A DNA stretch of 64,000 bases from Lingula anatina. Its lineage: Eukaryota; Brachiopoda; Lingulata; Lingulida; Lingulidae. Positions 48,001 to 60,696 of the stretch are shown piece by piece. The position numbers were made by a program, and so were the translations under genes. The DNA lies in contig NW_019776115.1 of assembly GCF_001039355.2 (NCBI RefSeq), positions 31,469-95,468 on the forward strand. Reading direction: 5' to 3'. The number at the start of each line of letters is the position of its first letter. Position 1 is the first letter of the stretch. The notes beneath the pieces were generated by a model, which saw only the letters and a list, made by a program, of their open reading frames with translations, was not told the DNA's origin and made no database searches.

Positions 48001-49592
48001 GAGTTATTTTTACAATGCATACCATTCTGATTTCTACCCTCAGAAACCTCATGTACAATCAACAATGGCGACTGCAGTCACGTGTGCAACGACACGGACA
48101 AAGGTGTCGTCTGCGACTGTCCACCTAACTTGAACATGGGAGATGATGGAAAAACATGTGGTGCGTCTGATGGTTTTATATAGTTTTCCAATGAATTTTT
48201 CTACTGGTGCCTCGCTACATATGTAACAAAAGCAACAGAAACTCTGTAAAGGTAGATGAATCTCTGTCAGTAAAACAGAAAGTACAATGACAAGAAGAAG
48301 CGATATTGCGTAGTGCTGTATAAATTTCTATGCATGTATATATACCTTGTTCACATTTGAGCCAGGAAACGCAAAATACACTAATGACTCTCCTTTATGA
48401 TATCGAATGTACGTCTTTGCAGACAAGGATGTGAACGAATGCCATAGCCAAACTCCGCCTTGCTCCAAATACGCTGACTGCACCAATACATTCGGGGGTT
48501 ACACATGTACCTGCAAACTCGGATACTTTGGGGACGGCTTCCAATGTTTAGGTAGGATGACTCTAAATATCACTTGGTCTTTGCACTGTAGTATTTATTT
48601 TTTTGAAATTTGAAGTAAGAACCTTATGCATATCAAATAGCAAGTTGCTTCTGTAGAATAAATTAATAATTGTAATTGAAACATCATGTATGTCACATGT
48701 ATATACAGTGTACTTATCGAACTGCGTTTCAAACAGGTTAAATTTTAATCTTTTCGGTGCATTGTAATTTGGTTTATCATTTAACTTCTGTCTTAACTTC
48801 AGAGGAGAAAGCCACCGATCCAACCACGAAAAGGTGAGCATTGTTAAAAAAAGACCTACCGGTACACATATATATATCTTCTTGTATGTAGCTTAAAATC
48901 AAACAGTACGTTGTTCAAACAAGTACAGAATAGCTTACGTTTCGTTTACATGATTGATAAGTTGTAGCTTTATAAATAAAGAAATATGTATTGACTATAG
49001 TTTATCAGAAAATGAATTTATCAACAATATTTACAGATGCGAATGTCGTATAAGGGCAGAAATAAACAGCACTTCTCCCGGCGCCATACTTTACGAGTTC
49101 CCCACTCTAATCTACGGGTTTAAAGGGGTCTGGGTATTGGAGCCAAACGCCACAGTCCCTGTCCCGATTACTGACCGCTTCCCTGATTTCTACAAAACCC
49201 GGCTAGTGCGACGTGACCTAAAGTTACCTGATCTTTACACCTGTTTACGCGTCCTTAGAGACTGTCCTTTTGATTGCGAGAGACTGGCTAAGATTACCTT
49301 AGGCGACGAGGGGATTGCCAAGAAATTTCCGGTTAAGAACTCTGCTGGCGTCGACGTAAGGAAGTCTTTGGGACAGATTTCTTGCGAGCGTTTCGGTAAA
49401 GATTTCCTTACCCCTGGCAAACGTGTGGTGACATTCTACAACCCTCCTCGTGAGTGCGGCAAAGAGGCGTCCACCCACGCGTTTGACCAGCGTCTCTGTT
49501 GCTCCAACTATGACATTTCCGGCATTGGTTCTTTTAATGCCTGGAACCAGAAATGCACCAAAGGAATGACTCTTACCGATGTTTTTGGTTAG
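45095..49592 (+). CDS. Gene D: paralogue of gene B (1 D8C, 5 EGF, Cys-rich C-terminal domain)
   Basis: Ten exons: 45095-45158, 45373-45518, 45711-45960, 46593-46709, 47395-47514, 47730-47849, 48044-48160, 48423-48551, 48803-48833 and 49037-49592. The total is 1650 nt, 549 aa, in frame. Signal peptide 1-21 (MLLSVLFLFVVRLTVAF, unlike gene B); D8C 22-153 ([57 protein letters not shown]); EGF 154-192, 193-232, 233-272 and 273-311; calcium-binding EGF 312-354 (DKDVNECHSQ); linker to 365; C-terminal domain to 549 with [16 protein letters not shown] and [11 protein letters not shown]. Only about a dozen residues differ from gene B in the last 180. An EGF exon relic lies in intron 3. No stop or frameshift is seen, so the gene is likely active. 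Confidence 0.88.
46453..46499 (+). pseudogene. Relic of an EGF exon in intron 3 of gene D
   Basis: CAGCAAAGGACAGCGGTGCC and CCATGCCTGGACAGTAAGTA align with the acceptor and first half of the real EGF exon at 46590-46640 (CAGTGAAGGACAGCAGAGAC, CGTGCCTGGACAGTAACTG). The similarity ends soon after, and the second half of the exon is gone. It is a partial duplication of the first EGF exon. Confidence 0.75.
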
Positions 49593-50395
49593 ACTTTAAA
49601 ACATCCCATTGGCATTTGTACTGGAATGTTGCAGCCAGTGCTGATTAATGCATTACAATACCTTACAACTATACATATAACCGTAGTAAACAGATCTTGT
49701 TTCCGATTGTGATAAAAAACGCAGTTATTTGTTAGGAATAGCTGGTGAAAAAATTGTCTAATTTGAGGTTTAATGGTCACCGTCGAAACTTTGATGTGCG
49801 TACTTGTATTGTGTTTGGAAATCATTATTTCGAAATTACATTTTTACTCAATATTTTCCTCAATTAGTTAAAGATGCATACAAAGTCAATTTTTTGTCAC
49901 AAAAACCAACCAAATGCCAGCATATAGTTTCAAGTAGTATACCTAAGAGAATTACCAAAAGGCATTGTTTAATTTTACCCGAAAATGATGTTTGAATGGA
50001 TTTTTCTGCTGGCATTCTAAGCTGTATGTCAATGTAGGTCACGAAAGTAGGTTAAATTTACAACCAAAAATTTAAAGAAAGGAGCAGTCTAAAGGTCTTT
50101 TATGGCTGATCGAGTGATCTATTCAGTTTATCCCTTGGCCTGTCGAATTTATTTGAATCATATAAGAATCTAGTAGAAGTGGTTTACATGTGTTACTGGG
50201 AATCCACGCTCCACCGATGCTCGGTTCGTATGTACCTTTAAGTGAGCAAAATGGCTTCATATCATGCTGTGTTTAAGCTTCTGTTTTATGCAGCCAATGT
50301 TTATAAAGTACGAATAATAAATTTAGTAATATGAAAAATAAAACTTCGTTTTGCTTTTTTATTAGCTTTAAAATACAGACACTGTATATATCTCT

Positions 50396-50397
<2 letters not shown>

Positions 50398-50438
<41 letters not shown>
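50398..50438. repeat. AT microsatellite
   Basis: A pure AT run that generates spurious Tyr-Ile reading frames on both strands. Confidence 0.95.
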
Positions 50439-50440
<2 letters not shown>

Positions 50441-50742
50441 CTGGTCACCGTCCGACATTCCTTTTGTTTACCCAATAACCGTTCCTTATGTTTCAATATT
50501 CATTAAGTGGCTTTGTTTGGTAAAAATGCAGTTTCCTGTCAAAACTTGACATGATGCATGTATAATCCTTTTAATGATAAATTTTTGAATGTATTTTGAC
50601 GACGATTGTGCTAGATCAAATTTTATTTTACCTCATGTTAACTAGGAGGCAATTCTTGGGGGAAGGGCCGAGTGAAAAAATAAGTAACAATCTTTTCACG
50701 AAAGTAGTGACACATTTTGTGGTGTTTTATAATCATGTTTCC

Positions 50743-50745
<3 letters not shown>

Positions 50746-50781
<36 letters not shown>

Positions 50782-50791
50782 ATGTGTGTGT
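50746..50791. repeat. CT then GT microsatellite
   Basis: A CT run grading into GTGTGTATGTGTGTGTG. Confidence 0.95.
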
Positions 50792-52778
50792 GTTATGCAT
50801 TCTTAATCATTATTTGTATTTATTACTGATTCGTTCTAGTTCTACACTTAGGAACATAATAGACGTCTATAAAGCTCAACAGCAAACTATTTTCTATCTT
50901 ATATAGATATAAAAAATTCTCCTGTCTCTCTCGCCTCCCTCTACAGATCTCTCATTATTTTCCAAATTCTTCTCTTTTAGCAGTGCTTCTTTCATTTACA
51001 CACAACGCAAAAGCATGTTATCATAATACACACCATGAGGACCTGCCCGATAAGTTGAATCAAGTTGCTGTCTGATGATAACCATTTGATTGATCGTGAA
51101 GAAATATTTGTTTGCGACTCCACCAGTGATATGTTTGTCAGCATTTTTAGACAAACACCCTTGTATATCTTCTGACAGTCAGCCGTGTCATGGGAAAGAA
51201 GAACTGATCTGTTCAGCAATCGTGTGTCCTGTGCCCTTGCCAGGGGGTTATCGAAACCATATATATCAACTATGATCCGGGTTATCTAAACAAATATTTA
51301 ATCCGAGACAGTTGACCGCTACTATCTGGAACATTTTCGGTTGACTTTGCCAACGTATTGCTCAACATTGTTAAATTTTATGATTTCAAAGTTGCCAAAA
51401 CCACAAAACCGTAAAGTAACACGTTTGTTGGTATCTGCTTTTTGAAAACAAATGAAATATGTAAACTATACTTTAATATAAATATAATCAAAATTCCACA
51501 TATACATGTATATGCTTACTTTAGCCAGACGATGCTTAATATTGCTTATCAAACAATGTGGTGCATTTACGTTATTATGAAAAAATATATTAATTTATTT
51601 CACCAGTCGAACTTTATGTTCTTGACATCGCGTCGGGGTTCTATTCCCTCTCACTGAAACCTTTCTAGTAATTCTCTCAGGACTGTGCACTATTTGTTTA
51701 ATTTATACTATCGCGCCTTAGTTAATCTTATTACCCCCGAGGCACTTTGATTTAATGTCACCCAGGAAGTTTAATCTTTAACCAACCCAGGTAAAACTCC
51801 AAAGGCATTGATAGAACCAAATTTGGCCCATCCAGGCAATTTACGACGACACCAATGAACGACATATTTACACAAAGTCGACTCAAGAACCGAACCGGTC
51901 ATCAAATACTGATACTGCTAAAATGATAAGTTGCTTCTCACGACCTCAAAGTTCAAATATTGAAAACATGTTGGACCATAACACAGATGAGGGCACCAGG
52001 TTGCTTGGACCGGTATGTTCAAAAAGCATGGGCAAGGTCGTGCGTACTAAATGTACATGTAGTTATCATTTTGTAATGCATTAAATATATATCAAACATT
52101 AAATTACAACAAGTCCTCAATAAGAAACGGTTCATCACATGACTTGATGATGACCATCAACAATTAGAAAAAAATATATAGGCATATATAATACAATATA
52201 ATTTTAACCGGTAGACTGTCCTATCATAATGATAACGTGCTGTTATAATGGTTTGACACTGAAACCGCGCATTGCTAGATTCACATCCATCATGAATTAT
52301 ACGGAATAATGTAAGTCATGTCCTGAAATGGCCTTACAAGCATATAAACCTAAATCATACGATATCTATATATGTTTCAAAGAAGAAAATTCCACTTTCA
52401 AGAGTAGAGGATAATTCGCCTTCCTTCTAACGACCCTACTGGTCACAATCAATCCATAGCAAATGTGGCATTACAAGCAAATTTTGAAATTTTAAAATGC
52501 CTTCTTGTTCATGTTCAATCTGTATTTTCTATTTGCAATAAAACCTTCCCTAATGTTGAGTGACCTTTAACCTTTCGAGATAACGTAAAGCATGGCATTT
52601 CAGGGCATCAAAACTATATTTCACATACTAGCGTAAGCGGCATAGCACCCATTCCGGCAATTGACTGTATGTACTGCAATGTAATTGCTTTACATATGAA
52701 ATAAAGTGGAAATACTGTAGATGATGTTACCAGTGAAATCAAAAATTTTTAGTCACTGAAATTGTAATGCAAACATGA

Positions 52779-52779
<1 letters not shown>

Positions 52780-52849
<70 letters not shown>
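52780..52849. repeat. Long AT microsatellite
   Basis: About 70 bp of pure AT, the longest dinucleotide run in the window. Confidence 0.95.
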
Positions 52850-52852
<3 letters not shown>

Positions 52853-54690
52853 AAAATAAATTAAATAAACAATTAACCCAAACAGGCTCAAAAACAGAAT
52901 ATTGCCACTGCAGTGGCATGGACATAATAAGCCACATTACCATACCACTGTTGTACAGTATATGCATTTATATGTCACCAATTCTGCACATCATTTTAAC
53001 TGTCACTGTCACTTTATGTATAATATTGATTACAAGTTGGGGAATTAGGTACCAGTACATACAGATATAAGTGACAGTGTGTAGTAACCCACTGATAATT
53101 TATATACGTCTCACAGCAAACTGATCGCACCAAAATAGGCGTTTTGTTATTTGCCCAAAATTATATCAGGACAAATACACTGTAGACTTTAGCACACGCT
53201 GATTGTTATCAGGGCGCAATCTGTACCGGTAAATCTTTAATCCTCCAAGAAGGTTTACCTCACCTACCTTACTCAAAAAGTAATGGGTTGGTTTTGATGA
53301 CAATCCCAGTATAGGTCACAAATAGGCTTATTTAAAAGTGATTCAATTTTGGTGGTGATTCGTGCAACGGATCACCATGATCTGGATCCAAGATTTATTT
53401 AAATGATTCTTCACCATTGCGAGATAGGGCCAATAGCCTTGTGCAATGGATGTGCTCTCAACTATCACAATTTATCAGTGCAGGGAGTTGGCGAAGGTCT
53501 GCGTTCTTTGAGTGCTTTTCTAGTAACAATTGAGTTAATATGTCTTATGTCTTTGAAACATGGCGTGCTGATAGTAAAGGCATACAATGGTTATCAAATA
53601 TAACAAACATGATTTAAACTGATTAAAAGTCTCCGTGGTGTGTGTACCGGTATTTCAGCTGGATTCGACGGAACACGTAAGTATACCATCGCATTTCCAT
53701 GCAATTTTATCGTTTGCCGTATCTACGTATAACAATGCTGGTTAATCACAAAACTTGTATCATTTAAAACATGCAACATTTGTCTTTCATGTCCTTAAAC
53801 GTAAACGTTGACATAAGGGTCAATACAGCATACACTCTACCAAGGGCCAGATTTGTGATGAATTCAATTCTATGCACAAATTCTCACTGTATAGAAAAGT
53901 GCACATAATGCATTAATCAGCCAGACGCAGTTCTTTGAATGTCTAGTGAAATCAACGATCTGTGGTCCTGGTAGAGGGTTAATACATCGACGGTGATAAC
54001 ATTGGGCACAACACAATGATCTAGCTAGTCTGTAGAAACACCAACCTATTCATATGCCGTCATATGCTGTACATGTATGAGCAGTTATTATGCAAAGAGA
54101 AGTCCCATCAATACAAGCATTCTTATCGTTAGCTCTGACCAGCACGCATAATGGCTTTTCTTAATTGGTTAAGTTAACGACGACCATAACCTTTAAAGGT
54201 CTTCGTTTAGTAAACTTCTTTTTGTACTTTACATATACCTAAATGCTGAAGTATTCCAGTCACATTTGTGATATCACCCACAGAGGATAGTACCTTGATT
54301 CTTATTGCGGGAGCTGCGACGTGCATCATATGTGCGGCTGCTATGCGCATGCAGTAATGTCCCAGCCGGGGCAATTTATCGGTAAACATACGATTTTCTC
54401 CATATTGTCTGAGAACCATCTCAAAAGATCGCGTAGCAAAATTTCACAAATAAATAGATAGATTGAATTTCATTAATTGCAAATCTGTTGTAAGGAGTTA
54501 ATTGTTTTCCTTTTTTGGGTGCAGTCGAAAGCGGTGGGCGAAGAAATATGCCTGGATGGAGGACAGCTGCTGAAAGCCCACAATCCTTGGAAGAGGGTTA
54601 TTTGTACCGCCTGTGGTCTGATTTAGCCGTAAACCGAACAAAAAATAAGATACTTCTGATGGGCTAGAAGGAAGGAGGTTTGATGAAGAA

Positions 54691-54800
54691 CCCCCCCCCC
54701 CCCCAAAAAAAAAAAAAAAGAATAAAATAAAATAAAATAAAATAAAATAAAATAAAATAAAATAAAAAAATAAGAAAGAAAGAAAGAAAGAAAGAAAGAA
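54691..54800. repeat. Compound simple repeat (C, A, AATAA, AAAG)
   Basis: A C run, an A run, about nine AATAA-type pentamers and then about six AAAG units in order. Confidence 0.95.
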
Positions 54801-56040
54801 AAAACTCGGCGGCCTATGGCTCTGGAGTCTTTTAAAAGGCTTTTAGATGCCTTTTAGTTTCATCAACAAATGTAAGAGACTTTATGGTATTTTTATATTT
54901 TTCCTAAGAGAAAATTCACATTTGTTTTATTCTTTTTTGTAGCATTGACTACTTAGATTGACAAAATGCAACATCTCTGTGTACGTTGGCTGAGCAAAAG
55001 CAACTTATACAATATAGTTTTACAGTAGGTAAACCCTACCACAGAACGTTCGAAAAGCATTGTTACTCCTTGTTCTTTTTACACCCTTTTGTCAAGTCAA
55101 TCTTTACATGTACACTGTAGTTGGTTATGCTGTACATATATCAGTAAATAAATATCTGAAGCTCATGTTGGTCATTTAGGAATAATGCGCTTCATTTTAG
55201 TAGTCTATTTCTCTGTATGAATCGATAGTACGATACGAAGTCTCGGAACAAGAAGTCAGGAAAAATATGTTAAAAACAAAAAATTAAAACTGGCGGAGAG
55301 AGAGCACAAAGAATTTTTTCTTTTGGCTCACTTTACTCATCATCTTTGCATAATTCATTCAGGACAAGGTTCCCTCATATCCTACGTCTTCCCAATAGGG
55401 ACAAGCGACTATTTCTACGTCGAAATAACGTCCTCCAAAGCGTCTGCTAATTCCAACTGCGTACAGCACAGAGAGCCGTTTGTTCTGAATCACCTGTTTT
55501 AAAATTAGGTGAAACGGACCCTTTATTAAATATAATTTATCTATGTGGTACTAATCCCTGAATAAGTGTGTATTCCTTATTGCCACTCCCTGTCTATACA
55601 ATCGCGCGATGCCGTGATACCGAGTGGTCAAAATTGATTTAAATGTAATACTTAAATAGCGTACCGGTTCGCTTACTTAAGGGTGGATTGCTTAATTTTT
55701 GCTAAAGCTTGTTCCTCATTTTAATCTTTAAATATAATCAAACGTTAAACAAAAGCACAAATTGCATGGAATAGTTCGACAAACGATATCTTTAAGGGTA
55801 CATAATACACTCCCGTTTTTTCAGTACACAGTTACCTTACTCTATACTTGCTTAATAACACAGTGCCACAAGACAATCATCTACTATCAGCAGAAATGAC
55901 ATTGGACTTTATGTCGTTCGTGTCATAAAATAGGATGCAAATTGGACTGCGTCCACATCATTTCCAGCCTATTAAACATGATTGATTTTGCTGCTCAATA
56001 ATAACATCCATATGGTATGTAGGTAGCGTGACGGATTAAA

Positions 56041-57300
56041 TCGGCGTTAGATTAGTGACCACAACTCTGGTACCCCATGTTGTTCACTTATTGGAGAGGA
56101 TGGTCTCTGCGCGTGGTGGGCGCTACTCATGACTTTGCCACTTTGCAAGACCACTTCCCTAACGGTTTGAACGGAGTCGCGCCAAGGCAAGTCACCTTGT
56201 AAAAAATGCGAAAGAAGTGATCAGGTGTCGCGACTTTATCACTTAGGGAACCCGCGGCACTTCAAAGGAAATATGAACGCCGTGCATCAGATTAACATTT
56301 CAGATGCCAGGATTTAATTTCGAATGATCAACGGCATTTTTCCGAGGACGAATTTAATAATGATATGAGCTAAGATTGCAGGCGCGCTTTGTAAATACTG
56401 CGGGAGTCGTGGCTGCTATGGGCGCAATTGTAGATTGGATAGATTGCTATCGAAGTTGTTCTACTACGGTGTACCATTACGCTTGGCGTCAGATTTCCCA
56501 GAATTTTTCCTAAGTAGTTTTAGTTCTAAGAAGCCGTGTAGACGTGTGCTCACCGTTTATTCTAGGTCTAGCGTGATAAATAACAGCGGCGGCTTATTCA
56601 GGAGAGAATGTCTAAGCACAGGTATTATTACCTGAGAATTTTATTACACAAGGGACAGAAAAGAGCAGGGAAGTGTCCTTCGCGAAGCAACTTTAATCGG
56701 AAGCTGTATTCCGTGTGGATCGCAAGTTCATTAAGATAACCTTTTGCGGTAAACTTTTGCCAAGACGGCCAAGCCTCGGCGTTATAAACACATCAGGGCG
56801 TCTGGCGTAAGGCAATCCGCTGGCAAGAATACTAGACGAGTCAATACAGGGGATGTTTCAGGTCTTCCCTATAGCGAAGTTAAAAAAAGGAAAGATGACA
56901 CCTGTCGCGTATTTCTTTCTACGAAGGATGTCGCTGATGTTTGCCATTTGCATCATACAACGACGCACCATCATTTAACAAGAAAAATGATTGAGATGTC
57001 AGCTCAGTGCGTATGAACGGTGTATCTGAAAGTTTAGTCAATATCTAACTTGTGCTGTATATGTAGGAACTTGGGAGGTAAATTCACTGGAGGTGATCTG
57101 CTCGCGAGTACATAGACTCAGTCAACAACGCTGCGTGTAGATGTTATCAAGGATCACCGCAGCCGTGTGACAGCTGAACGTTGGCACCAGGGGGATAGAG
57201 TCAATTGGGTGAGTTGCTCTTGCGTTTAACTCTACACCGGATGGCTACAGTGTATTACTGTTGTGAAGCGTGTGTGGAGCACACCTTGTACAGGTAAAGA
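56041..57300. other. Stretch of higher GC, possible regulatory or untranslated exon sequence
   Basis: The base composition is visibly richer in G and C, with CG dinucleotides (for example CGCGTGGTGGGCGC, GTCGCGACTTTATC, GGAACCCGCGGCAC), unlike its AT-rich surroundings. GTGAGT near 57208 could be a splice donor. No protein family is recognised. It may be the promoter or 5' UTR of a plus-strand gene beyond the window, but this is a guess. Confidence 0.3.
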
Positions 57301-57307
57301 GCAGGTT

Positions 57308-57395
57308 AGTGTGTGTGTGTGTGTGTGTGCGCGTGTGTGTGTGTGTCTGTGTGTGTGAGAGAGAGAGAGAGAGAGAAAGAGCAAGAGAGCAAGAG
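57308..57395. repeat. GT then GA microsatellite
   Basis: A GT run with a GCGC interruption, followed by a GA run. Confidence 0.95.
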
Positions 57396-57621
57396 AGAGA
57401 GCGAAAAAGAGTTGCTCTGAAACTCTGTTCTTGTTCATCAAATGGATGAACTTTTTATGCTATCCATGTACATGTAGGATATTACTCCCATCGATCAAGT
57501 CTTGATTAATATTTGAAGGTATAAGAAAGCTTTCTTGCGGAGACACGATATCACAGTGGTGTATTAGCTGCCGCAAAGCGAGAAATACGAAAGGCCTAGA
57601 CTAGTGTAACGAAACTGAGGG

Positions 57622-57772
57622 TTAGTGTAACAGAGAGTCCGCCTTCCACCTTCCACCTTCCATTTAGTTATATGGGTTAGGGTTAGCCTGACCCAAGTGG
57701 TCAAAATCTAGGGCGAGGCTTACCTGGAAGCAGACTCTCTATCATGGAGGACTCTCTGACACGTTACACCGG
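57622..57772. mobile_element. Small imperfect inverted-repeat element
   Basis: The left side reads GTGTAACAGAGAGTCC. The right side reads GGACTCTCTGACACGTTACAC, its inverted match with a 5-nt insertion. An inner AGCAGACTCTCTA block pairs again with the left arm. MITE-like; no target duplication is clear. Confidence 0.4.
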
Positions 57773-57952
57773 CTGCTTATTTTGTCTTGAATCCCCCTCG
57801 TGTAGCCTATATTGCTGTCGATAGCGTGACTTTGAAGCCCCCCACCCGTACCCTCACCCCCAAAGAAAGACTGTTTTTTCTCTCTGCTTATCGGCATCTG
57901 TTTGATCATACATGTAAAATGGGCAATTGTGCCCAAATATGAGATACATGTA

Positions 57953-57956
<4 letters not shown>

Positions 57957-57992
<36 letters not shown>
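57957..57992. repeat. GT microsatellite
   Basis: A pure GT run. Confidence 0.95.
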
Positions 57993-57995
<3 letters not shown>

Positions 57996-60566
57996 AGTTG
58001 GGATGGATTGGAGAGCGTTATGGTAAAAAAATGTTTTGACAATTACATCAACACTATACGATGATGACGTGCAGAATGACACAAATATATTGTTGAAATA
58101 TTTAAGCGCTGTTACTATGAGACGAGACGAAAAGCATAGCTATCCCAAACAGACAACATGAAGAAGGTTTACGTGTTTTTTTCGTTTAAAGTACACAGGG
58201 TACACGTATGACTCAACTCTTTTTCTGTCTGGAACACTTAGAAAAGGTGTCGTCGCATGCAGTTCTTTGAAACATTAAATTACTCATGGAATAATCTGTG
58301 TATTGCAGATTGTCAAAAAAGCATCCAGGTGTCCCAGCATAGCAGGCATGAGGTTAAAAAGTGTATTGCAACTCCAATTTCTGGAAGAATGCACTGCTGG
58401 CATATTATTTTTCCTTCAAGGATTAGTTTGGGTTTTGCGTGTCTACGAGTTTCAGATCGTAGATAATGTGAGTTTGTGTAAAGTCGTGTTATTGCTGTTC
58501 ATTTATTTCTTTCGTCAATCAAATCTAGATACCTTACCTTTTCATATCAGAAACTCACAGTGCGAGTCATGGGTGAAACTGAAACTGTAAACGAGTTGCT
58601 TGTTGAATATGTGTGTAATTTTTTTCAGACTTCAAGCCTTCCCGATACCGTTCGCAGACAGTATTTCTTTACAACTTCATATCAATTCAAAAATATGTAT
58701 ATGCCTACTCGCAGGACGAGATCTTACTTAACAAATGAAAACGGTGTCATTTTATGGCGGTTCATGTTAAATGGAAGGCATTCATCGTGAATATATAAGC
58801 CAAAATGTCAGAGTTATTTCGAATGGTACTGCTAAGCAAACGCGTCTTAAACAAATAACTGTGGTAAAAAAAGACAGCACCATGGCGTCATATATTTTAC
58901 TGGGAGACATATCAAGCTCTTAAATGCGTCTTTTCACTCAGTTGTCGTTTATCGCCATGTATGAATCATGGTTCATCAGTCGTGCATTGTGCCCTTGGGT
59001 ATGTCAATTTAATTTTCCGAAACATCAGTTTATGTGAATCTTTGACAAAACGTGTTTGCTGTTCCACTTTCACGGAAGTCTGATATGATTTATGATTTCT
59101 AAAGTAGTCAGGCGTGTAACTGTGTTGAATTCAAAGTTTGTTTTAGATGGAATATCAAGTATTTATGGCCTGCACGTTGGCCACTGGCATATGCGTGGCT
59201 GACAAGCAGGTGCGGTGGGTGGGTGCTACACTCGTTAGGCATTTATATTTTCTTCATATCGTAAGTTATTCACCCATAGGAGTAAAACTTAGAGAAAGTC
59301 AGTACTCTCTTTTTTTCTCTTGCAAGTTAGTATAATTTGGAGTTACGTTCATTGTTGTGGACACAAATCACCCTAAGGAAAAATTCGTTGATTTAGTCCA
59401 CTAGTACCAATACTCCATAGAGTAAAGAGACTTCAAACGAACTGCTTACGGTACCATATTAGACATACATAACCCAAAGTAACAATGGTTCATTGGATGC
59501 ATATATTGTGAAATGGCACATAATATTCAGTCAATTTATCCAGATAATTCCAGGCAGCTTTTTGCTCCACACACAACTAGGCTTATCGAGCATGACAATA
59601 CCGTTTGTTCATTTAAAACCTACATTATTTTGAACTTTGGTACGGAAAAGGTGAAACATGACAATTGATTTTATGACCAAGAAAAAAAAACAGTTTCATA
59701 AGATGTCCAAAGGTTCAAATAACAACACAATAACAGATGCATTTTATTTGGTCTAGCAGATTTATGAAATCTTAATGATTAAAACTGCCCATTTATTTCA
59801 TTTGCAATTTAACAATGTGAATTGATATGTGAACATTTGTCAACCGTAACTCTCATATCTCTCTTATGTATAATTATATTTTTGTCTTTGTTGCGATCCA
59901 ATTGTAATTTTAATGAGGCATGACGTTTATGACAATTTCGATATAGCTTGGCCCCGCTTTGTGCTACCTGTAAGTGTAAATAAACATCGAATCCGATACC
60001 ATTCCGTATTGAATTAATATCCTGAAATATGAAAATCGGCGGTATATCAAACAAAAGGTTTATTATTACAAAAGTGCATCTAGTGCCATTTTATATTCCA
60101 TATCATATTGTAGAGTCGGGATCTGGATAGACAAAGCATAGAATTGTCTATTTTACAGATATAAACTTTGGACAGTTAAATGTGAAATGCGGGCGAAACG
60201 TGAAACGCGTCTGTTTGGTTTTGATATCTCGATTAATATTAAGTATTTGATATATAAATCGTGTTTTATTCCCCAAATTAAAACACCCTACCTCCACAGA
60301 ATTAAGTTAAAAGAGGGATTAAATTCTTGACATATAGGGCACAATGTAGATTAGTGGGAACATGCGTTGTTACGTAGTTTTGCTATGAACCGGTTTCACT
60401 TTCGATTAGGACCAAAGAGTGGGTACCTTGGCCTTATTGGATTTAGTCCAGATTTCTTGGTTATGCTGTTACCCCCTCACACCTGAATTTTCATAGATAT
60501 ATCACCGTTACATTTGTAACAAATCTAGATCAATTCACTTCATTTGATTTCGGGTTCGTCGACAGT
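57993..60566. other. AT-rich DNA without supported genes
   Basis: Open frames up to about 95 codons are present, but none shows a domain, signal peptide or paired splice structure. I see nothing else. Confidence 0.55.
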
Positions 60567-60696
60567 CACCCTGAGCTTCAGAGATAACTTGACACTAACC
60601 TCTTCACTATAGCCTATCTTCATCGTGTAACTTGACACGATGAAGATAGGCTATAGTGAAGAGGTTAATGTCAAGTTATCTCTGAAGCTCAGGGTG
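60567..60696. repeat. Near-perfect foldback: 62-bp arms, 6-base loop
   Basis: Arm 60567-60628 begins CACCCTGAGCTTCAGAGATA and arm 60635-60696 ends TATCTCTGAAGCTCAGGGTG. The loop is AACTTG. I find one mismatch (CACTAACC against GGTTAATG). No open frame is involved. Confidence 0.95.

Larger units (their letters stand above)
49593..56040. other. Gene-poor DNA with simple repeats
   Basis: The left end should hold the gene D 3' UTR. Otherwise I see no exon supported by paralogy or domain content. AT runs lie at 50398-50438 and 52780-52849, a CT/GT run at 50746-50791, and mixed C, A, AATAA and AAAG runs at 54691-54800. Confidence 0.6.

Noticed and set aside
50273..50458. Poly Tyr-Ile reading frames
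   Set aside because: They are translations of an AT microsatellite; the same holds for 52749-52967 and 63557-63757.
51606..51650. Possible tRNA B box (GGGGTTCTATTCCC)
   Set aside because: No matching A box or fold could be made upstream.
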